Under the pieces are notes generated by a model. It made no database searches. It saw only the letters and a list, made by a program, of their open reading frames with translations, and was not told the DNA's origin. A stretch of DNA of 64,000 bases from Macrosoma leucophasiata. Its lineage: Eukaryota; Arthropoda; Insecta; Lepidoptera; Hedylidae. The position numbers and the translations under genes are program-made. Where the stretch lies: assembly GCA_036365455.1 (NCBI GenBank), contig JAWQUS010000022.1:6572001-6636000 (forward strand), written 5' to 3'. This document shows positions 10,504-20,297 of this stretch, piece after piece; positions within the stretch are counted from its first letter, which is position 1; every line of letters begins with the position of its first letter.

Positions 10504-13500
10504 ATGGCAAATGTATTGCCATCCACGGGAATATTGACAAATACCTTACCTATTCAAATACCTTACCGACAAATACCTTACCTATTCAATTTTAGTGGGC
10601 ACCAGGTAGGCAGTTCGTTCTGTAGGTCACATGCAATACGTGGTGGCTCTCTTATATTGTTAAAAAAAGACATTAAACATAAAGAACGCAGAGATATTGT
10701 GAGTGTTTCCATTGAACAAACTGCAAAAATAGCTTGTGTGGAGCTTGAGCGCTTGATTATTGTGTCCGTATACAGATCTCCAAATGGATCTTAAGAATGT
10801 TTTGAAAAAAATTTAGCTGTAGTACTAAACAATCTAACTGCTTCAAAAAAACGTGTCATTATTTGCGGCGATTTCAATATAAATTTATTGGAGGAAACTC
10901 CAACAACTGTGAGGTTTAAATCGTTACTTATGTTATTTAATCTGCATAATTTGTTCTCAGAATTACTACTAGAATTACACAGAACTCAGCGACATGCATA
11001 GACAATATTTTTATCGATTTTGAACCTACACATAAAAATATTTTGACTGAATTAAGCTCCGACCATTGTGGTCAGTTAGTTTCCTTCTGTGGTCAATTAC
11101 ATAATGATAAAAATAAACGAGCAATCGTATTTGTTCCTATCAATGCGAAGCGAATCAAGAAATTCAGAGAAAATATTGTCCCAAAACATGCAAACATGCA
11201 ATACCATAACCATCCTAACATATTATACAATGACTTTTTTGCCACAATTTTAAAAGAATATAATTTAGTTTTTACCAACAAGACAATAAATGTAAGAAGT
11301 CATAAGTCGTTCAATGAATGGGCGACGGTTGGAATACATAAGAGTAGACAGAGATTGTACGACCTGTATGGAGAAAAGTATTTTAATCACTCAAATTCGT
11401 TTAAAAATCATGTTAAATTATATTCGAAAATATTCAAGAAAGTGTGTTTAGCAGCCAAGGCACTTCACATTAAAAATACAATTACAAATTCAAATAACAA
11501 AATTAAGATGAAACATAGTAAAGTTATTCCATTATTTAAATCCGGTAGTACAAGTGACCCCACAAACTTTAGACCAATTTCTGTACTACCTGTCTTAAGT
11601 AAAATTTTTGAAAATCTCATTTTAATTCAACTACTTGCACACTTTAACCATAATAAACTTTTACATTGTCGACAGTTTGGATTTACTAGGGGTCGTTCAA
11701 CTACCGATGCAGGTGTTGAACTTGTCAAACACATTTTTGAAGCTTGGGAAAAATCACATAATGCGCTAGGGGTATTCTGTGACTTATCTAAAGCATTTGA
11801 TTGCGTTCAGCGTGAAACATTGGTCAGAAAGTTATATCACTACGGCCTTCGAGATACCGCTCTCGAGCTTATGAGCACATTTAAACAATAGAAATATGTG
11901 TGTTGATGTAAATGGGACAAGATCTCCCGGGACTTCAATGGATATGGGGGTCCCACAGGGCTCTATTTTAGGGCCATTTCTTTTCTTAGTCTATATTAAT
12001 GACTTACCCTACATTGTCAATGATGGCCAAGAGATGGTATTGTTTGCTGACGATACTTCTTTAGTGTTCAAAATTAAAAGACAGGAGGTAGATTTTGACG
12101 GTGTAAACAGTACTCTCTCTAATATAGTACATTGGTTTAGCGCCAATAACCTTTCGTTAAATAGCATTAAGACAAAATGTATTACATTTATTACTCCTAA
12201 CGTAAAAAAGGTTGAAACCAATGTTAAGATAAATGAGGAAGTATTGGAGATCGTAGAGTCCACGGTATTTCTCGGCATTACCGTGGATGCTAAATTGCAA
12301 TGGGGTCCCCATATTGCCAAATTAGCTAATAGACTTAGCTCGGCAGCATTTGCTGTGAAAAAGATTAGACTATTAACAGACGTCGAGACGGCTCGCCTTG
12401 TTTATTTTAGTTATTTTCACAGTATAATGTCCTATGGCATTTTGCTATGGGGAAATTCCACCGACGTCAACACTATTTTTGTACTGTAAAAGAGAGCTGT
12501 CCGGGCTATCTACGGGCTGAGTCCGAGGGTATCTCTTAGAGATAAATTTAAAGAAATAAATATTCTGACTGTAGCTTCGCAATACATTTATGAAAATGTA
12601 TTATATGTCCGTGAAAACATTAATGAGTTTCCTACAATAGGTAACAATCACAGTATAAATACTAGGAACAAATACAAATTGTCCGTGTATGCAACGCGGC
12701 TGAATAGGGTCAGTAATTCTTTTAGAGGTCAATGTATACGGTTCTTTAATCAAATCCCCAAAAACGTTCAAAGTCTATCGATCAATAAATTTAAGAAAGT
12801 AATGAAAGAACGTTTATATAATTGTAATTACTATAAGACCTGTGATTATCTTAATGATAGTACATCTTGGGATTATAGCGATCGCTGCCAGGCTATTTCA
12901 TGATACTGTTATTTCGTGTATTCTGTAATTAGTATTGTTATGGGTTGAATAATGTGAATACCCTGGCTGTAAATTAATTCCATCTTTTATTTTGCCGTAT
13001 GCATATCCGGAGCAGTCATGCACGCTTAAATGTCTTTGCCTTTGGTGGCGTCGTGTGGCGGGTTGCTCACTTCCCTCTAAAATGGTCGAGGAGGGCATGC
13101 GTCATACTCGTGAACGGGTGCTGTTGGTGGGGACTGGTCTGTTCTGGTTTGCAGGAGCTACATCACATTTAGTAGATAGCAGTTTATTTGCATATATGCT
13201 ATGGACGTTCACATTATTTGATTTTTCACAATAATTTGTACTAGATTTAAGCTCTCATTTAAAAGAGCTCTTACTGAGTTTGTTGGGTAGGGGAGTTCTT
13301 CTCAGTAGTGACTGCACTTGGAACTCTGCTAAGTGAATAACTTTGATCTTGACGAATAAGTTTTTCTTTTTCTTCATTTATCATCATCGAAGGAATTGCA
13401 AATTTTTGTGATTATTATGTTTTAACTAAGTAGTTTAAATTCTAATTTTTAATTTACTTTTAATATATGATTTTGCTTTACTTTATGTAATGGTTATTCA

Positions 13501-13597
13501 CTCTAGGTATTTTATATATTTCTTGACGTTTTGAAAGTATCTGTAAAGATCTATTCGAAATAAAAATATTTTCTATTTCTATTTCTATTTCTCTCCC
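10504..13597 (+). mobile_element. 5'-truncated LINE (jockey/CR1-like), decayed
   Basis: The element starts within the apurinic endonuclease domain (GGSLILLKKDI, then CGDFNIN near 10867) and runs through a reverse transcriptase to a 3' tail with repeated TTTCTA units ending near 13597. The tail is shared with 668-1003. About 700 bp of untranslated DNA, partly GC-richer (12990-13130), separates the RT stop from the tail. No TSD was identified. Confidence 0.8.
10600..12903 (+). pseudogene. LINE ORF2: endonuclease plus reverse transcriptase, broken
   Basis: The protein would copy its own RNA at a nicked target. Visible landmarks, in order, are an endonuclease stretch with CGDFNINLLEE, an SSDHCGQLV site (11055-11080), RT block KVIPLFKSG/NFRPISVLPVLSKIFE (11520-11610), RQFGFTRGRSTTDAG, DLSKAFDCV, GVPQGSILGPFLFLVYIND and the catalytic FADD (about 12043-12054). 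The frame is broken between the endonuclease and RT, by a TAG at 11889, by a shift into the 11896 frame, and by a TAA at 12487-12489 after which the C-terminal thumb continues in frame to 12903. It is dead but not very old. Confidence 0.85.
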
Positions 13598-14539
13598 AGG
13601 AACCCGAGAGCAATAGACCTACTACATTCGGGTAATAAAGAAAATAATGCAGAAACGTTGCTGGTTATTTTTTACAGTCTTTATTTTGTATCAACATTTC
13701 GTTTATGGGAGTAGTATTTGAAAGAAAGAATGAAAAAGGTGGTAGTATTCATGTTCATGTTCGTCATATGCCCATTTAATGTTTTTTTTTAACTGCATGC
13801 TTGTTTTGTCACACAAAGTAACGCTGAAATCGTTACTGTGTAACCCATATGACACATAGATTGAATCATTTCAGTACATATCAGTTTTTGTTCGGCCCGG
13901 GTATTGAACTCGATACTTCAGACTTAGCATATTATTATTAAGCGGCATATTTGGCATACCATTATTCCACAGAGGCATTAAAAATACCTGTGAAAATACG
14001 TTACTTTCACAAAAAAGATTGCGCCCGCATTTTATTTTTAAAGCATAATAAGAGTATCCAAATGGAACTGGATTTACAGTAAGAAAAGTTTAAAAACATT
14101 TAGTAGGTACCTAATTGCTTTGTTTTGTTAAAGAATTTATATAACGAAATACATAAGACGGATTACGAATACATCCCATTCATGCAAGGTCATGTGCTTG
14201 ATCCTACAGTAAGTTTTCTTTAACATTGAAAAAGCAAATCATTACCTAGTTTAATGAATTGAAAAGATGTAAATGTTATTCCTAGTACAGTAGCTATTAT
14301 TAAATCGTATGAGGAAACATAGTATTAAAATTATATCGTCTCCAACCAAAATTGGCGAGCTGTACACACTACCTAAGTATAATTAATATTATTGCCTGCT
14401 ACTTATCTTGTCATTAATTAGTAGTAGCAATAAGGTAATACTTAGTTATCGCGGAGGAAAAACAACAAATCCTCTTATTGGGTACGCGTCTCAATTTTGC
14501 TGTCAAGTTTTTTTTATATCTAGAGGCTGCAATTATTGG
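13598..14539. other. Unassigned AT-rich DNA
   Basis: About 900 bp without a gene. Near 13890-13920 CCCGGGTATTGAACTCGATAC looks like an eroded tRNA-SINE box B on the minus strand. Confidence 0.4.
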
Positions 14540-14632
14540 TGGTTGATTCCAGTAGCTCGAGGACGTAGGCACCACCGCATTACTTAATCGATCTGCCGTC
14601 AAATGGTAGTGTTTAGCACTATCGTGCTTGTT
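14540..14632 (+). repeat. SINE-A head fragment
   Basis: GTAGGCACCACCGCATTACT and AAATGGTAGTGTTTAGCACT match the family; the 3' part is replaced by unrelated sequence. Confidence 0.75.
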
Positions 14633-15433
14633 AGCTGGAGGCCTAAAGAAATGCTTGCGGCAAGCCCCGTTAGCCACACTCGAGGGACAGAGCCCACGGA
14701 GGGAAATACCTCGTCAACCTTCCCATGGCCCCACCAACCTTCCTGGTTATATGGGCCGAATCTCGGGAGATGCACGCACGAACCGCTACGCGCTTCTGTC
14801 GCGCGTAAATGTGATCTTGACTCTCAACAAATTCTTTACCATTAGTGTCTGCCTGAGCCACTCTCCCCTTTCTGGGGCATGACTGCACAATAACGCCTTC
14901 GGATCCGTCTTCCGGTCGCTCTGTGTTATGTATTGTTTCTTCTTTCTTCGTCCAATGTTTCTTCCATATGTGTCCTCTGTCTTACTCCTTCATGAGTTCT
15001 AGTCTGCTCCGTATCTTGTGCACGGAGGGAAATCTCACTTTTTTGCTGCACGCGCGTTTTATTTGGTTTTTAATAGAAGTTTTTCGTCAGAAATGCTGCC
15101 TCTAATTCGCCACTGTATGTGTGTGTATCATGCTATTCGCAAAATAATTTTATTTATTTTTTTATCGTTAACTAGAACGGACATCAAGTCCAATTACACT
15201 AACTCAAATACATGTCAAATCAAAACAAAAAAAAATACACAAAATTAAATTAAAAACATAGAATTTAGTAATATAGAGGATTTCACTGAACTGCTAACAC
15301 ACACTCACAACAGCCTTCCATCCATCCACAAACAAGTCGAAGTAATAAATAATAAACACAATAATAGCTGTGTATTATTGTCACACTGACTCCCTTCTGA
15401 AGATCGTAGTACCCATTACCCAACATGATTTTT
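14633..15433. other. Unassigned DNA
   Basis: A GC-richer piece at 14640-14920 has short open frames without motifs I can name; it may be an old retroelement tail. The rest is AT-rich. Confidence 0.35.
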
Positions 15434-15698
15434 TATGTCACGAACGTGGCAAACAAGCATACAGTTCACATAGATGTTAAGATGCAGATGCGTTCCCACC
15501 TCTGAGAACTTAGTTCTTATAATCTATATGATAATTATTACGGGGTCATACATTTATAGTTCTAGTACATTCATCGCTTTGCGATAGTGCAGAACACTAC
15601 CTACCATTTGGCGGTAGATTTTAGATTAAGTGATCATCCCTTTATCTAAAATCTGCCTATGCCCTCCAGTGTAGGGGCACTGGAACTCCACCACCAGA
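15434..15698 (-). repeat. SINE-A, minus, diverged
   Basis: ACGTGGCAAACAAGCATACAG to ACTGGAACTCCACCACCAG. A local duplication of an ATCTAAAATCTGCC-like segment lies near 15615-15655 in inverted order. Confidence 0.75.
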
Positions 15699-15737
15699 GA
15701 AAAGCTCGAAAGATATAACCAATTTTTATTTGACAAT

Positions 15738-18285
15738 TATGGCAAATAAAAATTGTGCGACGAGGTGGAAGCTATGTATGAGGACATAAGTAGGGCCATA
15801 CATACTTCCAAAACGTATTTCACTGTTGTAATGGGAGACTTCAACGCAAAGCTGGGCAAGGGATGCGATAATGAGCTGAGAGTGGGGCAATTTGGATGTG
15901 GGAATCGGAACCCTAGGGGCCAGAGGCTGGCCAATTTTTCTGGAGAAGGAGGAACTTTTTATGATGAACTCCTTTTTCAAGAAGCCGCCTCATAGGAAAT
16001 GGACCTGGATGAGCCCAGACGGTTCCATAAAAAATGAGATAGACTTCATTATGACCAACAAGAAACACATGTCATATTCAATGATGTCTCCGTGATTCAC
16101 AGGGTGAAAACCGGAAGTGATCACCGAATGGTTAGGGGCACATTGAATTTAAACATCAAGATCGAAAGATCTCGTCTAATGAAGTCTACGCTCCGACCTA
16201 CTATTTCTCACATACAAAACCCCGAGACCTTTCAGCTCGAATTGAAAAATCGCTTTGCTTCCCTGGAGGATTGCATCTCAGTGGACGATATGAATGACAG
16301 GTTGGTAGAAACTGTCCAGTCGGTGGGGTATAAATACTTTTAAACTCGCCGACGAAATAGACCTCAAAAACTAACCGATCAAACCCTCAACCTTATGGCA
16401 GAACGACGCTCAATGACACTGCAGACCTCTGATGAAGCTGAAAAATACCGGCAACTTAATAGACAGATCCAACAGTCCTTGCGGCACGATATCAGATCTT
16501 TCAACACAAAATGTGTTGAGGAAACGATAGAGAGAAACAAGGGCTCCAAAGTGTTTGCAAGGGATCTGTCTATTGGACAGAGCCGGCTGACGCAGCTGAA
16601 GACAGAGGACGGCAGTTTAGCGTCGACTAAGCCTGAGGTATTGCGGGAGATCGAGAGGTTCTATGGGCAGTTATATACCTCGGTTGCACAACCTGCCTCT
16701 GATTTGGTTAGAGACCCGAGAGCCAAATTAACCCGACACTATACCGAAGATATCCCGGACATCAGCCTGTACGAGATTAGGATGGCCCTCAAACAGCTTA
16801 AGAACAACAAGGCGCCTGGAGAGGACGGAATCACTACAGAGCTTCTGCAAGCGGGTGGATCACCGTTACTGAAAGTCCTTCAGAAGCTCTTTAATTCCGT
16901 CCTATTCGAAGGTACTACGCCAGAAGCATGGAACGGAGGCGTGGTAGTGCTTTTCTTCAAAAAAGGTGATAAAGCCCTATTGAAGAACTATAGACCCATC
17001 TCGCTTCTGAGCCATGTCTACAAGCTGTTTTCGAGGGTGATCACGAACCATCTCGCTCGCAGGTTTGATGACTTCCAGCCTCCCGAACAAGCCGGTTACC
17101 GAAAAGGCTATAGTACCATAGACCACATACACACGCTGCGGCAGGTTATACAGAAGTCCGAGGAGTATAACCGGCCATTATGCTTAGCGTTCGTGGACTA
17201 TGAGAAAGCCTTTGATTCGATTGAAACATGGGCTGTGCTGCAGTCTTTACAACGTTGCCACATTGACTATCGGTATATCGAAGTGTTGAAGTGTCTGTAT
17301 AAAAACGCCACCATGTCAGTCCGAGTACAGGACCAATGCACGAAGGCGATTCCTTTGCAGAGGGGAGTAAGACAGGGAGATGTCATCTCACCTCTGCTCT
17401 TCACCAATGCAATGGAAGACGCCTTCAAGCTCCTGGAATGGCAAGGACTAGGCATCAATATCAACGGCGAATACATCACTCACCTTCGGTTTGCCGACGA
17501 TATTATAGTCATGGCAGAGTCGCTGGAAGATCTCAGCACAATGCTCGAAGACCTCAATCGAGTGTCCCAAAGAGTGGGCCTTAAAATGAACATGGATAAG
17601 ACCAAGGTCATGTTCAATAACCTTGTATCGCCCACTCCAGTGTCCGTTGGGAACTCGATGCTCGAAGTTGTCGACGACTATGTCTATTTAGGACAAACCA
17701 TACAACTAGGCAGGTCGAACTTCGAGAAAGAGGTCATTCGCCGAATCCAACTCGGCTGGGCAGCGTTCGGGAAGTTAAGGAGCGTTTTCTCGTCAAACAT
17801 CCCGCAGTCCTTGAAGACGAAAGTCTTTAACCAGTGCGTTTTACCGGTGATGACCTACGGTGGCGAGACGTGGTCTCTCACTATGGGTCTCGTACGAAAG
17901 CTCCAAGTCACTCAGCGGTCAATGGAAAGGGCTATGCTCGGCGTTTCCCTACTGGATCGAATCAGAAATGAGGAGATCCGTAGGCGAACGAAAGTCGCTG
18001 ACATAGCCAAGCAGATTTCCAAGCAAGCAAGTGGCAATGGGCAGGGCACATAGCTCGGAGAACCGATAGCCGTTGGGGCAGAAAGGTTCTAGAGTGGAGA
18101 CCACGTATCGGCAAACGCAGCGTAGGACGTCCACCTGCAAGATGGACCGACGACCTGATCAAGGCTGCAGGTACCCGCTGGATGCACGTCGCTTCCGATC
18201 GGTCGGCATGGAGGTCCTTGGGGGAGGCCTATGTTCAGCAGTGGACGTCTTATGGCTGATATGATGATGATGAATTATGGCAAAC
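15738..18285 (+). mobile_element. RTE-type LINE, 5'-truncated, with TSD
   Basis: The insert lies between two copies of ATTATGGCAAA (15738-15748 and about 18275-18285), an 11-nt TSD. The 3' end is GGGGGAGGCCTATGTTCAGC and then a (GAT)n-like run (ATGATGATGATGA), the simple-repeat tail typical of RTE elements. The target was a SINE-A tail: SINE-A sequence resumes at 18277. Confidence 0.85.
15753..18260 (+). pseudogene. RTE-type endonuclease/reverse transcriptase, three frame breaks
   Basis: Starts inside the endonuclease (VVMGDFNAKLG at about 15826), passes EIDFIMTN and GSDHRMV (near 16110), then a long uninterrupted RT frame 16395-18053: KAPGEDGITTELL, LKNYRPISLLSHVYKLFSR, QAGYRKGYSTIDHI, VDYEKAFDSI, GVRQGDVISPLLF and catalytic RFADDIIVM (FADD at 17490-17501). 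The usual C-terminal WAGHIARR..RPPARW segment follows in another frame after 18040. Breaks are a frameshift near 15990, another near 16090, a TAA at 16341-16343 and the C-terminal shift. The RT core itself is intact, so decay is recent. Confidence 0.9.
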
Positions 18286-18402
18286 AAGTATGCTGTTATG
18301 CTATAGATATCTACACAAAAACTGGAGGTCTATATGCAGATGCGTTGCCACCCCTGAAGTTGTTTTGCCTCTGTGCTAGTAATTACGAGGCCATATATCC
18401 TA
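18277..18402 (-). repeat. SINE-A tail half, continuing after the RTE insertion
   Basis: GGCAAACAAGTATGCTG to GCCTCTGTGCTAGTAATTAC on the minus strand. Shows that the RTE landed in a SINE-A copy. Confidence 0.75.
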
Positions 18403-18982
18403 GCAAACTTATTCACCTTTCCCAACTTAGTTTTGACTGTTTTTGAAGTGAAAACTTTAACATACTTGTGAAACAATAAAGCGACAGTAAAAAGAGATAG
18501 ACAGATAAATTTATATGATTTAACGTGGAAAAAAATGTAATAGGAAGCAGCATACAGTGTCTCTTTTAAACATTTTTGAAGGTTTCACTCTTACTATGTG
18601 TGAGTAGCACACATTTGTTTTTATTTGTTACTTGTTACTAATATTAGTTAATAGGCTTCGGATGTAACGAAGCCAAGACAAACCTAATAAGAGTTTTGTA
18701 TTATTTATTTCCTGTTTCGTCGTACAGTGGTTTTCTAACGTAATTTAAGTGGGTACGTAAAATAAAACTTCTAAGCCATTTTCAATCATTTCAATGTAGG
18801 CCATCTTCATAAAATTCCATTTCTCGGTCGGTTTTGTGCTATTTCCATCCATTGCACTCCAGCTGTTCTTTGTTCTTCGTATCAACGTATCTGCTGCCTT
18901 CCCTATGGGCGTTTTTCTCCCCATGGTCTCTATTCAGCTAAAACTTTACACCATAATCCGTTTTCTAGTTCAACGTTTCGTA
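18403..18982. other. Unassigned AT-rich DNA
   Basis: No gene or fold recognised. Confidence 0.4.
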
Positions 18983-19267
18983 CTGGTGGTAGTGCTCTAG
19001 TGACGGAGCTCGCAGACGTAGGCATACCGCATTACCTCATATACTTACCGCTAAATGCTAGTGTTCAGCACTATCGTGTTCCGGTCAGGTAGTAATGTAC
19101 GGCCCCGTAATTTTCGGCACAAAGGCATAACACCTTAGGCCTCAGGAGTGGTAACGCATCTGCATCTTGAACTTCGTCTTTGTGTGGGTGTCTATAGCCT
19201 GCAGTCATCACTTAACATCAATTTGAACTGCATGCTTGTTTGCCACTTGCATTAGGTACATAAAAAA
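18983..19267 (+). repeat. SINE-A, full length
   Basis: ACTGGTGGTAGTGCTCTAGTG at the head, TTGCCACTTGCATTAGG and ACATAAAAAAACG at the tail. Confidence 0.85.
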
Positions 19268-19291
19268 ACGTGAAAAAAAAACTAAAATATA

Positions 19292-19434
19292 ACCCCCTTA
19301 TTCATAAACGCATTTTAGCTTAATTGTTGCTAATCTCTTCTTTTTTTCATTTGACAATGCAAGCAATGCAACTGACAAAGACAAAGCATTCTATAGCTAA
19401 AACGTATCTAATGTACGTTTATGAATAAGGGGGT
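19292..19434. mobile_element. 143-bp MITE with perfect 19-bp inverted ends
   Basis: ACCCCCTTATTCATAAACG at 19292-19310 is the exact reverse complement of 19416-19434. A related copy is at 60439-60584 and a half copy at 42052-42100. TAA on both sides could be a 3-bp TSD, as in Harbinger-type MITEs, but this is tentative. Confidence 0.8.
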
Positions 19435-19799
19435 AAATATTTAATGACATATCGATATCGACACCCACACATCACTAGCGAAGTCCACGAGCATGTAATT
19501 TGGTGACACGATCGCCGCATGTCATATAGAATCGAAGTGGAAGTTACAAATGGAAAAATGATTATGTAGTTGACTCGGCTATGCAGAACGATGGGAAACG
19601 TATCTTTACGCCTGCATTCCTCGAAGGAGTAGGCTGATGTATTTTTAAGGTTCTTCTCTTCACAAGGAAAAAATAGAACCCTTGTTAGATCACTCGTGCA
19701 TTTGTCTGTCTGTCATAGCCGATTTTCTCCGAAATTTTTGAACCTACTGTGATGAAATGTGGTACATAGTACATACGCATGTATACGAGTTATTACGCA
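19435..19799. other. Unassigned DNA with a (GTCT)-repeat scrap
   Basis: Near 19655-19760 a GGTTCTTCTC..TTTGTCTGTCTGTC segment resembles the repeat at 5599-5672. No gene. Confidence 0.4.
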
Positions 19800-20297
19800 G
19801 CAGGGACCATCCCTGCGTTTGACTATCAGAACTAGAACTAGATGAGTCCTCGTGGCTGCGCGCGCGAGCGCGCAGCCGCGGAAAGGGTCGAGGTGAAGCC
19901 TCCTTCCCCTGGCTTTCTGCCCTTGCTTGCCAAGGGCGTGATCTGAGTTAAGGGGTGGGTGTCGTGCGTGCTAGGAATCACCGGGGGGTTTTTATTTATT
20001 TTTTTTATTTTTATTTTTTTATTTTTTTATTATTTATTTGTTTTGTTATTTTTTTTTTTTTTTTTCCTTTTTTCTTTTTTTTTTTTGTGAGCTTTTTAAC
20101 CATTCTGGCATATTCTTTTCTCGCCCCGGCTATCTTCGCACGCACAACTTACAGGGGACTTGGTGGTAACTCGGAAAGTGGCGGTCGGACATAGGCTAGC
20201 GGCCTCACCGGGCGTCCAGGCTGTTAGCCAGGCGTTAGACGCATCCGGGGGGTCGCCGCTTAGTCGGGGGTCGAACCCGACTGACCGGGTTACCCGA

